Below, one piece after another: positions 53,857-63,591 of a stretch of 64,000 nt of DNA. A model generated the notes under the pieces. That model had not been told where the DNA came from, searched no databases, and worked only from the letters and a program-made list of their open reading frames with translations. The position numbers and the translations under genes were made by a program. Within the stretch, counting starts at the first letter, position 1, and the number at the start of each line of letters is the position of its first letter. The DNA is taken from the NCBI GenBank assembly GCA_963842335.1, contig CAWJGF010000016.1, positions 37,001 through 101,000 on the forward strand, in the 5' to 3' direction. This DNA comes from PALSA-600 sp963842335. Lineage in GTDB: Bacteria > Actinomycetota > Thermoleophilia > Gaiellales > Gaiellaceae.

Positions 53857-55554
53857 ATGAAACGCAGGCTCGGACTCGCGATCGCGGCTTCGCTGGCGCT
53901 CGCCGCAGGAATCGCCGTTGGTGCCCAGCATCATGGGAGCACCGCCCAGGCGGCCGCAGCTCCCCAGCGCCCCAACGTCCTCGTCCTGGAAACGGACGAC
54001 CAGACCCTCGCGGAGATGGCCGTGCTTCCGAACGTCCGCCGCCTGATCGGTGATCAGGGCGTGACGTTCGACAACAACTTCGATTCGTTCTCGCTCTGCT
54101 GCCCGTCGCGCGCAACCTTCCTGACGGGCCAGTACTCGCACAACAACAACGTCCGCGGAAACGCGCCGCCGCAGGGTGGCTACCAGGCACTCGACAAGTC
54201 GAACACGCTCGCGGTCTGGCTGCAGCGGGGCGGGTACTACACGGTTCACCTCGGCAAGTTCCTGAACGGCTACGGCCGCCAGAACCCGACGGAGATCCCA
54301 CCGGGCTGGAGCGAGTGGCACGGATCCGTCGACCCGACGACCTACCGGTACTACAACTACACGCTGAACGAAGGCGGAACGCTGCACACGTTCTGTGCCA
54401 CCCCGCAGCCGTCGTGTTACCAGACCGACGTCTACCGGGACAAGGCAAACGAGATCATCAAGCGCCGGGCGACTCAGGGACCGTTCTTCCTCTGGGTCGC
54501 ATTTCTCGGAGATCACTCCGGCACGCCCCGCGAGCCCGACGATCCGCCTCAGCTCGGCACCCCCGTTCCCGCACCGCGGCACCACGACGCGTTGAAGGGG
54601 ACACCGCTGCCAAAGCCGCCGAGCTTCAACGAGGCCGACGTCTCCGACAAGCCGCAGGTGATCAGGCGCCGGCCGCTGCTGAACGCGCGCCGGATCGCGG
54701 CGATCCAGGAGAACTGGCAGCAGCGCCGCGAGACGCTGATGTCGGTGGACGAAGCGATCTCGTCGATCGTCGAGACGCTCCGGCAGACCGGCGAGCTCGA
54801 CAACACGTTGATCCTCTTCACGTCCGACAACGGCTTCTTCCACGGGGAGCACCGCGTCGCGAACGGCAAGGTGCTCTGGTACGAGCCGTCCATCCACCTG
54901 CCGCTCCTGATGCGCTGGACCGCGAACAAGTCGCTGCCGCGCGGCGTCCACCGGAGCCAGCTGACGATGAACGTCGACGACGCCGAGACGATCCTCGACG
55001 CCGCGAACGTGCGGGCCGGTCGTACCGAGGACGGCGTGTCGCTCCTTTCCTTCTGGCACGACCGGGGCAAGGAGATCGGCCGCGACGTCCTACTCGACAA
55101 CTCTCCAGGTGCGGGCCACTTCGACGGGATCCGGACTCAGCACTACAAGTACGCGGAGTACGCGAACGGCGACCGCGAGCTCTACGACCTGCGCAAGGAT
55201 CCAGACGAGCTTCAGAGTCAGCACGCGAATCCCGCTTACGACGCGTTGAAAGCGTCGCTCGCTGCGCGGCTGCACAACCTCGTCTCGTGCTCGGGCGCAA
55301 GCTGCCGGGCGCGCCCGGCCGTGAGCTTCACGGCCGCTCGCCGGGGCCACTGCGGCGTCGTGACGGCAACGGCCTCCGGGCCGGGCGTCCAGTCGGCGAC
55401 GTTCCTGGTGAACGGCCGGCAGATGCTGACGGACAGCCGGTCACCGTTCCGCGCACGGTTGGTGGTGAAGAAGCGCTCCACGATCCGTGTCCGCGTGAGC
55501 GTCGCCTTCGACCGGTTCGTGACGCTCGACCGCACTGTGCGCGCCTGCGGCTAG
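53857..55554 (+). CDS. secreted sulfatase
   Basis: 565 residues. Signal peptide LGLAIAASLALAAGIAVGA. The sulfatase domain starts NVLVLETDDQT (metal-binding Asp pair) and has the formylglycine motif C-C-P-S-R with Cys81 as the modified residue, followed by ATFLTGQYSHNNNV. Further active-site segments are HLGKFLNGYG, LFTSDNGFFHGEHR and YKYAEYANGDRELYDLRKDP. The last ~90 residues form a separate beta domain with cysteines (RRGHCGVVTATASGPG). The enzyme needs a formylglycine-generating enzyme, not encoded here. Substrate could be a sulfated polysaccharide. Confidence 0.93.
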   Translation: MKRRLGLAIAASLALAAGIAVGAQHHGSTAQAAAAPQRPNVLVLETDDQTLAEMAVLPNVRRLIGDQGVTFDNNFDSFSLCCPSRATFLTGQYSHNNNVRGNAPPQGGYQALDKSNTLAVWLQRGGYYTVHLGKFLNGYGRQNPTEIPPGWSEWHGSVDPTTYRYYNYTLNEGGTLHTFCATPQPSCYQTDVYRDKANEIIKRRATQGPFFLWVAFLGDHSGTPREPDDPPQLGTPVPAPRHHDALKGTPLPKPPSFNEADVSDKPQVIRRRPLLNARRIAAIQENWQQRRETLMSVDEAISSIVETLRQTGELDNTLILFTSDNGFFHGEHRVANGKVLWYEPSIHLPLLMRWTANKSLPRGVHRSQLTMNVDDAETILDAANVRAGRTEDGVSLLSFWHDRGKEIGRDVLLDNSPGAGHFDGIRTQHYKYAEYANGDRELYDLRKDPDELQSQHANPAYDALKASLAARLHNLVSCSGASCRARPAVSFTAARRGHCGVVTATASGPGVQSATFLVNGRQMLTDSRSPFRARLVVKKRSTIRVRVSVAFDRFVTLDRTVRACG

Positions 55555-55580
55555 CCAAGTTCGGTCCGGAGGGGGCCGAA

Positions 55581-55613
55581 GACGGAGCCCGTTGTCTCCC
55601 AGCGGGCTCCGTC
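55581..55613 (+). terminator. terminator-like hairpin after the sulfatase gene
   Basis: Perfect 11-bp stem GACGGAGCCCG / CGGGCTCCGTC with an 11-nt loop, 26 bp after the sulfatase stop codon. No clear T-run follows. Confidence 0.65.
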
Positions 55614-55702
55614 ACCTCTGATGTCGTAGAGCTCGGCGTCGTCGGTGTAGAGCCGGGTCACGCCCGGGGATCCTAAGTCGCATCGTTAGGCTGCGAAGCC
55701 CA

Positions 55703-57149
55703 GTGGCAGGCAAGCGACAGCACTACAACGTGACGCTCGCGATCCTCACGTTGGCCGGGATCGCGTTCGCGCTGCAGCAGACGATGGTCATCCCTGCTCT
55801 GCCGACCCTGCAGCGGGACCTGCACACGACGACGACCTGGGTCACCTGGGTCTTGACGGTTTTCTTGCTCGTCGCGTCGGTTGCAACGCCGATCCTCGGC
55901 AAGCTCGGCGACCAGTACGGCAAGGAACGCCTGCTTGTGATCTCGCTCGCGATCTTCTTCGTCGGCTCGGTCGGCGCGGCTGCCGCGTGGAACATCTGGT
56001 CGCTGATCGCCTGGCGCGCCGTGCAGGGCGCCGGCGCAGCTGTCTTTCCCTTGAGCTATGGGATCATCCGCGACGAGTTCCCGCGCGAGAAGGTCGGCGT
56101 CGCGATCGGGCTCGTGTCGGCCGTCTTCGGGATCGGTGGAGGCTTCGGGATCGTGCTCTCCGGCGTGATCGTCGACAACGTCTCGTGGCGCTGGCTCTTC
56201 ATCGTCGGCGCCGTCGGAATCGGCATCGCGATGGTGCTCGTGTACCTCTTCGTGCCCGAGTCGCCGGTGAAGACACCGTCGCGCGTCGACTACGTCGGCG
56301 CAGTGCTCATGTCCGGCGGGTTGATCTCGCTGCTGGTTGCACTGACGGAAGGAGAAAGCTGGGGCTGGACGTCCGGCCGCACGCTGGGCCTCGGCGCCGC
56401 GGCACTCGTCTTCCTCGTCGCCTGGGGTTACGCGGAACTGCACGTCACAGAGCCGATGGTCGACATGCGGATGCTCGCCCGTCGGGAGATCCTGTTCACG
56501 AACATCACGGCCCTCATCGCCGGCTTCGCGATGTTCGGGACGTTCGTGCTCGTGCCGAACTTCGTCGAGACGGCGCACGGTCTCTCGGCGGCGGTACAGC
56601 GGGTGGTCGACTACGGCTTCGACGCGAGCGCGACGAAGGCAGGCCTCTATCTCCTGCCAAGCTCATTCGCACTGCTCTTCGCCGGACCAATCGCCGGGCT
56701 GATCGGGCGGCGGACCGGATTCAAATGGCCGCTCGCCGCGGGGATGCTTCTCGTCTCCATCTCCGCCGCGGGGCTTGCCGAGTGGCATGACAGGCCGTGG
56801 CAGATTCTCGCCGCGATGCTGATCCTCGGTGTCGGTGTGGGATTCGCCTTCGCGGCGATGGCGACGCTCATCACCGAGGCCGTGCGCCCAACGGAAACCG
56901 GAGTCGCCACGGGGATGAACACCGTCGCGCGCACGGTCGGCGGCGTCGTCGGCGGCCAGGTCGGTGCGGCCCTCCTCACCGCGCACACGATCCGGGGAAC
57001 GAACATCCCCTCGGTCGAACGGCTACACGACCGCTTTCGCGCTCGCGGCGATCGTCGCTCTCGTGGGTGCGGCCGTTGCTGTGTTCATCACCCCGCCGGT
57101 GCGACGCCGCGAACGACTTACGGTCGCCACCTCCGAAGCCGCCGATTAG
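55703..57149 (+). CDS. MFS transporter, DHA2 (EmrB/QacA-like) drug efflux (frameshifted)
   Basis: About 482 residues from a GTG, with about 14 membrane segments as in the DHA2 family. Recognisable are TMVIPALPTLQRDLHTT (TM1 region), the motif LGKLGDQYGKERLLVIS, RAVQGAGAAVFPLSYGIIRD and GIGGGFGIVLSGVIVDNVSW (motif C-like). Near 57017 one extra base (GTC-[G]-AAC) separates TNIPSV from NGYTTAFALAAIVALVGAAV and the final helix. It probably exports hydrophobic toxic compounds by proton antiport. Confidence 0.88.
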
Positions 57150-57158
57150 AGTCGTCGC

Positions 57159-57935
57159 ATGAACGAGGGCCTGCGGCTGCACCTCGCGCTCTGCACGGTG
57201 GCTGAACGCCTGGCTGCGGTGATGGAAGGGGCACGGTTCGAACGGCGAGACGGTTACGCCTTCGTCACCTTCCCGACGCTGCCGATCCCCTCGTTCAACG
57301 GGGTCTGGCCCGACGAGGACTCTGCCGCGACCGCGCTTCCCGACGCCCTCGCGCAGATCGAGGCCAACGGAATTGCACCGGGCGTCCTCATTCGGAACGA
57401 GGAAACGCCGGCCGTGGTCGCTACAGCCCGCGTGCTCGGGCTCACTGCGGTGGAGCGGATGCCGGGAATGGTCGCGAACGCCGGTGACCTGGTGGGACTC
57501 GCAGCGTCGGAGCTCGAGGTCGTCCACGTCAAATCCGCGGACGGGTTCGCTCAGGCACTGGCAATCGCGACAGAGGGATTCGGTGCGCCTGAGGGTTTCC
57601 TGACGCCGCTTTACATGCTCGAGGTCACGAGCCTGGACGGATACGAGTTGTTCCTCGGCCGAGTCGACGGTCGCGACGTGACCACGGCGGCGAGCTTTGT
57701 CGTCGATGACGACGTTGGGGTCTTCAATGTCGCGACACCCTCCCAGTACCGCGGTCGCGGCTACGGCGCAGCCATCACCGCTCATGCGGTGCACGAGGGC
57801 TTCGCAAACGGAGCCGAGCTGGCGTACCTCCAATCGAGCGCGCTCGGCGAATCGGTTTATCGACGTCTCGGGTTCCGCGAAGTCCTGAGGTACGACCTCC
57901 TCTCGCGCCCTGCCGAAGTCTCACCGACTTCTTAG
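57159..57935 (+). CDS. GNAT-family acetyltransferase
   Basis: 258 residues. The N-terminal half is divergent, and the C-terminal half has the GNAT core: VGVFNVATPSQYRGRGYGAA (acetyl-CoA pyrophosphate loop of the R-G-x-G-x-A type) and LAYLQSSALGESVYRRLGFR. Such two-half proteins are common single-copy hypothetical acetyltransferases of unknown substrate. It starts 9 bp after the MFS gene, so the two may be co-transcribed. Confidence 0.87.
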   Translation: MNEGLRLHLALCTVAERLAAVMEGARFERRDGYAFVTFPTLPIPSFNGVWPDEDSAATALPDALAQIEANGIAPGVLIRNEETPAVVATARVLGLTAVERMPGMVANAGDLVGLAASELEVVHVKSADGFAQALAIATEGFGAPEGFLTPLYMLEVTSLDGYELFLGRVDGRDVTTAASFVVDDDVGVFNVATPSQYRGRGYGAAITAHAVHEGFANGAELAYLQSSALGESVYRRLGFREVLRYDLLSRPAEVSPTS

Positions 57936-58006
57936 ATCCGTCTTCGGCTGCTCTTAAGAGCCAGGAGTTCCATTTGAGGAACACCACGACCGAAAGGAGG
58001 TCACAC

Positions 58007-58210
58007 GTGTTCCGACCCAAGCACGCCGCTTTGCTCGCCACCGCCACGGCGTTGGCCCTAGGCGGCACGGGTGTAGCGATCGCCGCAAGCGGCGGAAGCT
58101 CGAGCTCCAAGTCGTCTGGCACTGCAACGACCGCCACGACGACGACGCCACAGTCGAGCTCCTCGCATTGCGATCACGACAACGGCAACACCACGAACAA
58201 CAGCACCTGA
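58007..58210 (+). CDS. small secreted Ser/Thr-rich protein
   Basis: 67 residues from a GTG preceded by an excellent AAAGGAGGT site. A signal peptide (HAALLATATALALGGTGVAI) is followed by an extremely Ser/Thr-rich tail with SHCDHDNGN near the end. The short mature part may be a surface or peptide factor, and the His/Asp/Cys cluster might bind a metal. It is followed by a strong hairpin. Confidence 0.65.
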   Translation: MFRPKHAALLATATALALGGTGVAIAASGGSSSSKSSGTATTATTTTPQSSSSHCDHDNGNTTNNST

Positions 58211-58221
58211 GCGAGCGACAG

Positions 58222-58255
58222 GACAGCCGGCGCCGAGTTGCGGGCGCCGGCTGTC
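58222..58255. terminator. hairpin between convergent genes
   Basis: Perfect 13-bp stem GACAGCCGGCGCC / GGCGCCGGCTGTC with an 8-nt loop. It lies between the small secreted protein (rightward) and the leftward 58265 gene and could end both transcripts. Confidence 0.75.
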
Positions 58256-58264
58256 GCTAGCTCG

Positions 58265-58552
58265 CTAGCTCATCATCTGGACGGCGACCTCGTAGAACTC
58301 GACTCCCGTCCGCGAGCCTCCGCCCCCCGGAGACATCGCATTCAGCGCCTCGTCGCCACGCTTCATCGCGTCTTCGCTGTCGAAGAGCGTGATCCCGATC
58401 GACTTCCCGCTCGAGCGGTCGACGAGCATCATCATCCCCGTTGCATCCTCGAGACCGGGTGGTCGGTTGCCGCTCTTGACGTCGTTACGAACCTGGTCGA
58501 TCGTCTCGTCCAGCCCTTCGTCCATGTTGAAGCTTGCAACGCGTGCGTACAT
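58265..58552 (-). CDS. small dimeric alpha/beta-barrel-like protein
   Basis: 95 residues (MYARVASFNMDEGLDETIDQ ... GVEFYEVAVQMMS). The strand-helix-strand pattern and the length are those of antibiotic-biosynthesis-monooxygenase-like (ABM) ferredoxin folds. No catalytic residues can be named. It lies 10 bp downstream of the VOC protein and is probably co-transcribed with it. Confidence 0.65.
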   Translation of the reverse strand: MYARVASFNMDEGLDETIDQVRNDVKSGNRPPGLEDATGMMMLVDRSSGKSIGITLFDSEDAMKRGDEALNAMSPGGGGSRTGVEFYEVAVQMMS

Positions 58553-58562
58553 GGTGCCTCCT

Positions 58563-59009
58563 CTAGCTTGTCGCTACCCCGGCTGACCGCATTTCGTCCT
58601 CGGACATCTCGCGGACGTGCGTTCCGAAATACCACTCGTGTCCCTCCGGGTCGTGCACGAAGTAGTTCCGATCGCCGTAGAACTGGTCCTCCGGCTCCCG
58701 CGCGATCGTCGCGCCCGCTTGCTTTGCGTGCTCGTAGTGGGCATCGACGTCGTCGACGTACACGTAGATGCTCCCCGTCCTTCCTCCGAGCTCGTTGGGA
58801 TTCTTGTAGTCGCCCTCCGGCGTGCCGAACATGATCACTCCGTCGCCGATGCTCACCTCGGCGTGGTTGATGCGGCCGTCGTCGCCGGTCAGGCGCATCT
58901 TCTCGGTGAAGCCGAACGCGCTCACGAGAAACTCGAGCGCTGCGTCTGAATCCTCGTACAGCAGATACGGCATCACGCGCGGATACCCCTCTGGTGGGTT
59001 CTGCGGCAT
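58563..59009 (-). CDS. VOC-family (glyoxalase/bleomycin-resistance-like) protein
   Basis: 148 residues from the ATG at 59009 (MPQNPPEGYPRVMPYLLYED), with a GGGGG ribosome-binding site. The paired beta-alpha-beta-beta-beta modules are visible, ending with FVHDPEGHEWYFGTH, a typical PhnB-like subgroup C-terminus with Glu as metal ligand. The function within this broad superfamily is open. Confidence 0.88.
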   Translation of the reverse strand: MPQNPPEGYPRVMPYLLYEDSDAALEFLVSAFGFTEKMRLTGDDGRINHAEVSIGDGVIMFGTPEGDYKNPNELGGRTGSIYVYVDDVDAHYEHAKQAGATIAREPEDQFYGDRNYFVHDPEGHEWYFGTHVREMSEDEMRSAGVATS

Positions 59010-59104
59010 GTCTCGCCCCCCTTCTGTTAGCTCGCTCCACAGCTTCCCAGCGCGGGCCGAAGGGGTCAACTCACAAGTGGACCTGAACCGCGTCCGGCGG
59101 CGCC

Positions 59105-61129
59105 CTAGGCCAGCGGCAGCGAGGTCAGCGCGAACACGCCGTGCTGCGGCGCGGCGAACGTGACGACCCCCGAAGCGTCAGTGGTGACGATCTTCGACGG
59201 GCCGACAACGCCGTCGCCGGCCTCGTTCCAGACTGCGAGGTGGAATTTCTGGGACGGTGGGAGACCTCCGAGCGTGTAGGGGACCTCCAGGTCCGAGGGC
59301 GCGTTGAGCTGCGCGCCCGCCGTGTCGAGGCCGACGATCGTGTGCTCGCCCTTCTTGCCGACGTAGGCCGCAAGGAGCCGTGACGTATCGGGAACGCTGT
59401 CGACGTTGACCGTGCGCCAGTCGCGCTTCACCGTCGACGTCAACAGGTGGACGAAGTTGTAGAGCGGATAGAGCGGCCAGCCGTTCGCAGGGCTCCCGAT
59501 CATGAAGTACGCCTGCGTTCCGTTGTCGTATTTCCCGAAGTACGAGTCCCACTTGCTCGTCCCCATGTAGCCGAGCCGCGCGGCAAGGATGTCGAACCAC
59601 GCGTGCTGGAAGGCGCTGATGTTCGTCTGCGTGATCGGCGTGCCGTCCTGCCAGACGCCCGGGTCGCCGGCGGGAAGATCGTTGAACTTGCGCAGGCCAC
59701 GAACCCCGTATTCGGCGACGTACAGCGGCTTCCGGCCCGCCTCAGGCAGCGCGTCGACGATCGCCCGGACCTCGGTGAGCCGGTCGACGAGCTTCTGCGT
59801 GTCCCAGTAGTCCCAGAAGACGTGGATCGAGTACGCGTCGAGGATGTCGGCCATGTTCGTCGCCATGTACTGGAACCAGGCCTCCTGATCCGGCGCACCG
59901 ACGTCGGGGCCGCGGACGAGATCCCCGCCCATGTACTTGACCTGGCCACGGATGCTCTGGATGTATGGGTCGAGGGCCCGGTACTGCGCCTCGTAGGCCT
60001 GCTTCGTGATCTTGGTGCGGTTGGGCTCGTTCTGGAGCGTGAGCCAGCGCAGGTTGGTGATGCCGCGGTTGCGAACGAGGTCGATCAGGACGTTCGCGAA
60101 CTTCGGAATAGTCCCGTTCGCGACGTTCAGCGTCCCGCCCTGCCAGGTGATGTTGATCACCGTCCCCGTGCTCTGCGCGAGTTGGACGGTGCGGATGAAC
60201 GACTGCATGCGGTCGGCATCGTTGAAGGCGGTCCCGTTGAAGAAGATGCGAGAGAACTCGGGATGGAGCGCACGCATCTTTCGTTCCATGTCGCCCACGT
60301 TGTCGTCGGTGACGCCGACGGACCGGGAGATCGCCGCGTAGACATGGTGGTTGAACTGGCCGCCGTAGCCGGCGAAGCTCTGCGCGAGCGTCGCCGACTC
60401 CTGCAGCCTGAACTCGGTTGTCTCGACGCCTGTGCGGCGGGTGTTGTTCTTGAGCGTCGTCTCGACGCGAGCCGAAGGCGTGACGGTGACCGTGAGCCGG
60501 ATCCGGCCGAGCTGGGCGAGCGAGACCGGAACCTGCACCACCGCGCGGCGCCGAGCGCCCACCGTCACGTTCTGCGTGGCCAGTGCAGTACCGCCTGCCG
60601 AGACGGTGACGATCGCCGCTAGCCCGACGTCCTTGGTGCGCTCCCGGACGATCGCGACGACGAAGAAAGGGCGTCCCAGCAGCACGGATCGCGCGGTGTA
60701 GGCGCGCGTGAGCACGAGGTCGGGCTTGAGGAGCGTCTTCGCCTGGCCGGTGAGGCTGATCTCCGCGCCGAACGAGACCGCGGCCTGGACACGCCGGAGC
60801 CGCGGAACTCGCCCGATCTTCACGGTGGCCACGCCGCCGGGCGCCGGAACGTCGCCGAAGTCGAGTGTCTTCGCGGGCGCGCCTTTGAACGGCAGAAGCT
60901 TGACCTGCCCGCTCAGAGACTCCGGAAGCACACAGTCCGGAACCTTCGCGGTGATCCGGATGACCAGGTCCGCGCGCGGCGGCCCCGTCAGGGACTGGAG
61001 CGCCAGCGAGTACGAAGAGGCACCACAGGTCGGCGCGACCTGAGCCTGCGCGCCGGCCGGCTGCATGCCGAGGAGGCCCGCGGCGACTGCCACGGCGCAC
61101 ACGCCGACCCAGGTGCCTTTCAAGGCCAT
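59105..61129 (-). CDS. secreted clan-A-like glycoside hydrolase
   Basis: 674 residues from the ATG at 61129, with a GGTGGGGGT site. Signal peptide WVGVCAVAVAAGLLGMQPAG. Residues ~35-240 form two beta domains, the second CARDB-like (KPDLVLTRAYTARSVLLGRP). A (beta/alpha)8 catalytic domain follows, with candidate acid/base Glu368 (LQNEPN) and nucleophile Glu473 (YVAEYGVRG), spaced as in GH5/GH30/GH39. A C-terminal beta domain ends the protein. I cannot choose the GH family by eye. It could degrade an extracellular polysaccharide together with the sulfatase. Confidence 0.85.
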   Translation of the reverse strand: MALKGTWVGVCAVAVAAGLLGMQPAGAQAQVAPTCGASSYSLALQSLTGPPRADLVIRITAKVPDCVLPESLSGQVKLLPFKGAPAKTLDFGDVPAPGGVATVKIGRVPRLRRVQAAVSFGAEISLTGQAKTLLKPDLVLTRAYTARSVLLGRPFFVVAIVRERTKDVGLAAIVTVSAGGTALATQNVTVGARRRAVVQVPVSLAQLGRIRLTVTVTPSARVETTLKNNTRRTGVETTEFRLQESATLAQSFAGYGGQFNHHVYAAISRSVGVTDDNVGDMERKMRALHPEFSRIFFNGTAFNDADRMQSFIRTVQLAQSTGTVINITWQGGTLNVANGTIPKFANVLIDLVRNRGITNLRWLTLQNEPNRTKITKQAYEAQYRALDPYIQSIRGQVKYMGGDLVRGPDVGAPDQEAWFQYMATNMADILDAYSIHVFWDYWDTQKLVDRLTEVRAIVDALPEAGRKPLYVAEYGVRGLRKFNDLPAGDPGVWQDGTPITQTNISAFQHAWFDILAARLGYMGTSKWDSYFGKYDNGTQAYFMIGSPANGWPLYPLYNFVHLLTSTVKRDWRTVNVDSVPDTSRLLAAYVGKKGEHTIVGLDTAGAQLNAPSDLEVPYTLGGLPPSQKFHLAVWNEAGDGVVGPSKIVTTDASGVVTFAAPQHGVFALTSLPLA

Positions 61130-61238
61130 GACCCCCACCTTCGTCGCAACCCTCAAGCGGCCTCTAATCGACACCAAGGGTTGCCGCACACGGCGCATGT
61201 GTCAAGGCTTCAAGGCTTGATCGTGCGACGATGCGCGG

Positions 61239-62156
61239 GTGGCCCCCAACGCGGAGAGATTCGTCAAGCGGGCGGCGGAGGCGAAGCGGAGCTCGAAGCG
61301 TGTCGAGCTGAACGAAAGCTTCGACCCGAGCTCGAGCGGCGCCCAACTCGAGCTTGTCCGAGACGTTGCGGCGATGGCCAACTCTGGAGGAGGCGTCGTC
61401 GTCCTCGGTGGAGGCGACGTCGACGAGGAGTTGATCCACGAGCAGCTCGCCCGCTACGCGGAACCGGAGTTCGAGGCCTTCACGCTCGAGGAGGTGACGC
61501 GCGGCGGCCGTCCGGCGACGGCCGTGGTCGTCGAAGCCGCGGTCTCGCCCCTCGTGTTCACGCGGCAAGGACGCCACCGGAGCGCGGACGGAGGAGAGCA
61601 CATCGCCTTCACGAGAGGCGGCCTCTACTTCCGCCACGGCGCGAAGAGCGAACCGGCGACCGGCGCGGACGTCCGCGATTTCATCAAGCGCCAGCTCGAC
61701 GCGACGCGGTCACAGTGGCTCGCAAACATCCGCCAGGTGATGCACGCGCCCGACGGTGCCGAGGTTGCGGTGATCGAGACGGCCGAGCGAGACGAGCAAG
61801 GGCGGCCGACGTTGATCCGCTTGACGACCGACCCGCACGCGCCGCTGTACGGACAGGTCGACCCGGACCAGTCGCATCCGTATCGCCAGAAGGAAGTGAT
61901 CCGAGAGGTGAACGCGAGGCTGGACGGCTACAAAGTCAACGCGTTCGACATTCTCAGCGTCCGGCGTGTGCACGCCATCAGTGAAGACACGAGGCCCGAG
62001 TTCGTCCATGTTCCGAAGTTCGGCTCACCGCAGTACAGCGATGCGTTCGTCGACTGGCTCATCGACGAGGACGAGCGTGATCCGGAGTTCTTTGCGAACG
62101 CGAAGGCGAAATATCTCGCGACGAGGCCGCGCCGGCGCGCGGGCACCACTCCGTAA
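61239..62156 (+). CDS. AlbA_2 (Schlafen-type) domain protein
   Basis: 305 residues from a GTG. Residues ~20-160 match the AlbA_2/Schlafen DNA-binding-like domain: VELNESFDPSSSGAQLELVR and AAMANSGGGVVVLGGG. The C-terminal half (RLDGYKVNAFDILSVRRVHA, KFGSPQYSDAFVDWLIDEDE) is of unknown type. AlbA_2 proteins include putative regulators and some defence-associated proteins. No partner suggesting defence is nearby, so I leave the role open. Confidence 0.75.
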   Translation: MAPNAERFVKRAAEAKRSSKRVELNESFDPSSSGAQLELVRDVAAMANSGGGVVVLGGGDVDEELIHEQLARYAEPEFEAFTLEEVTRGGRPATAVVVEAAVSPLVFTRQGRHRSADGGEHIAFTRGGLYFRHGAKSEPATGADVRDFIKRQLDATRSQWLANIRQVMHAPDGAEVAVIETAERDEQGRPTLIRLTTDPHAPLYGQVDPDQSHPYRQKEVIREVNARLDGYKVNAFDILSVRRVHAISEDTRPEFVHVPKFGSPQYSDAFVDWLIDEDERDPEFFANAKAKYLATRPRRRAGTTP

Positions 62157-62214
62157 CCCAACCGCCGTAGCACAACGGATATCGTCGGAGTCACCGCGTC
62201 AGAGAGGAGAAGCA

Positions 62215-62565
62215 ATGGCTGGAAAGCCCGTTCATTTCGAAATACCCGCGCAGGACACGAACCGCGCGCGCGAGTTCTACGGCAACCTCTTCGGCTGGCA
62301 GTGGGACTCGATGGAAGGACCGACCGAGTACCACATGACCCGGCTCGGCGAAGACACCGGCGCAGCCGTGTTTTCCGGAGACACGGGTGCGATCCGCATC
62401 TACTTCGAGGTCGATGACATCAACGCCGGCGCCGCACGCGTCAACGAGCTGGGAGGGAAGGCCGACGACCCGCAGCCGGTGCCCGGAATGGGCTGGTTCG
62501 CCACGGGAACCGACACGGAGGGAAACCCGATCGGTCTCTGGAAGACGGATTCCTCGGCCGGCTAG
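62215..62565 (+). CDS. VOC-family protein
   Basis: 116 residues from an ATG with AGAGGAGA upstream. MAGKPVHFEIPAQDTNRARE, FYGNLFGWQWDSMEG and DTEGNPIGLWKTD are the standard start, middle and end of small glyoxalase-like VOC proteins of the CFP30/hydroxylase-like group. The stop overlaps that of korB within CTAG. Confidence 0.9.
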   Translation: MAGKPVHFEIPAQDTNRAREFYGNLFGWQWDSMEGPTEYHMTRLGEDTGAAVFSGDTGAIRIYFEVDDINAGAARVNELGGKADDPQPVPGMGWFATGTDTEGNPIGLWKTDSSAG

Positions 62566-63557
62566 AGCGTCCAGGTATCGCCGGAGTGCAGGAGGGCGGC
62601 GATGTCGCCTTCCTGCTTCTCCCGCGCGGCGCTGAGCTGGTCGGCCATCAGCTCGTCGTAGACCGGGCGCTCGACGTCCCTGAAGACGCCGATCGGCGTC
62701 GTCCCCCACGTCGACTGCGTGAGCCGGCTGAGGGCGAATGCCGCACTCGGTTCCGCATGGTGCGAATCGTGGACGAGGAGCTCCGATTCGTCCGTCACGT
62801 CGACGACCTCGACACTTCCATCCGCGCGCTGCCGCACACCCCTTTCGCCGTCTTCACCGAATCGAATCGGCTTCCCGTGCTCGAGGTAGATGCGGTTCTC
62901 CTTGTTCTCGCGGACGAAGTCGAACGCGCCGTCGTTGTAGATGTTGCAGTTCTGGAAGATCTCGACGAAAGCGCTGCCTTTGTGCGCGGCCGCGGCCCGC
63001 AGCACATCCGTCAGGTGCGCGCGGTCGGTATCGATCGCGCGCGCGACGAACGAAGCCTCCGCCCCGATCGCCAGCGAAAGCGGGTTGAACGGCCAGTCCA
63101 GGGAGCCCATCGGCGTCGACTTGGTGCGCGTGCCGAGCGGGCTCGTCGGCGAGTACTGCCCCTTCGTCAGCCCGTAGATCTCGTTGTTGAACATGAGGAT
63201 CTTGACGTTCACGTTCCGCCGCAGCGCGTGGATCAGGTGGTTGCCGCCGATCGACAGCGAATCGCCGTCGCCGGTCACCACCCACACCGACAGGTCGGGC
63301 CTCGAGGTGGCGAGACCGGTCGCGATCGCGGGTGCGCGGCCGTGGATCGAGTGGATCCCGTAGGTCTCCATGTAGTACGGGAACCGCGCCGCGCAGCCAA
63401 TGCCCGAGACGAAGACGATGTTCTCCTTCGGGATGTCGAGCTCCGGCATGAACGACTGCAGCGCGGCGAGGATCGCGTAGTCGCCGCAGCCCGGGCACCA
63501 GCGAACCTCCTGGTCGGTCTTGTAGTCCTTCGCGGTGAGCTTGCCGTTCGTGGCCAC
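62562..63557 (-). CDS. korB: 2-oxoacid:ferredoxin oxidoreductase, beta subunit
   Basis: 331 residues from a GTG. It is the thiamine-diphosphate-binding beta subunit: WCPGCGDYAILAALQ, FVSGIGCAARFPYYME, HGRAPAIATG, the TPP/Mg motif VVTGDGDSLSIGGNHLIHAL...MFNN, and GLTKGQYSPTS. The family oxidatively decarboxylates 2-oxoglutarate or pyruvate to acyl-CoA with ferredoxin. The alpha subunit gene normally lies directly upstream. Here the upstream neighbour is a divergent GFA-family gene, so the partner must be elsewhere or downstream of nothing visible here. Confidence 0.95.
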   Translation of the reverse strand: MATNGKLTAKDYKTDQEVRWCPGCGDYAILAALQSFMPELDIPKENIVFVSGIGCAARFPYYMETYGIHSIHGRAPAIATGLATSRPDLSVWVVTGDGDSLSIGGNHLIHALRRNVNVKILMFNNEIYGLTKGQYSPTSPLGTRTKSTPMGSLDWPFNPLSLAIGAEASFVARAIDTDRAHLTDVLRAAAAHKGSAFVEIFQNCNIYNDGAFDFVRENKENRIYLEHGKPIRFGEDGERGVRQRADGSVEVVDVTDESELLVHDSHHAEPSAAFALSRLTQSTWGTTPIGVFRDVERPVYDELMADQLSAAREKQEGDIAALLHSGDTWTL

Positions 63558-63591
63558 GTTTCGATGATAGACCGACGGCTAGGCTCCCCGC

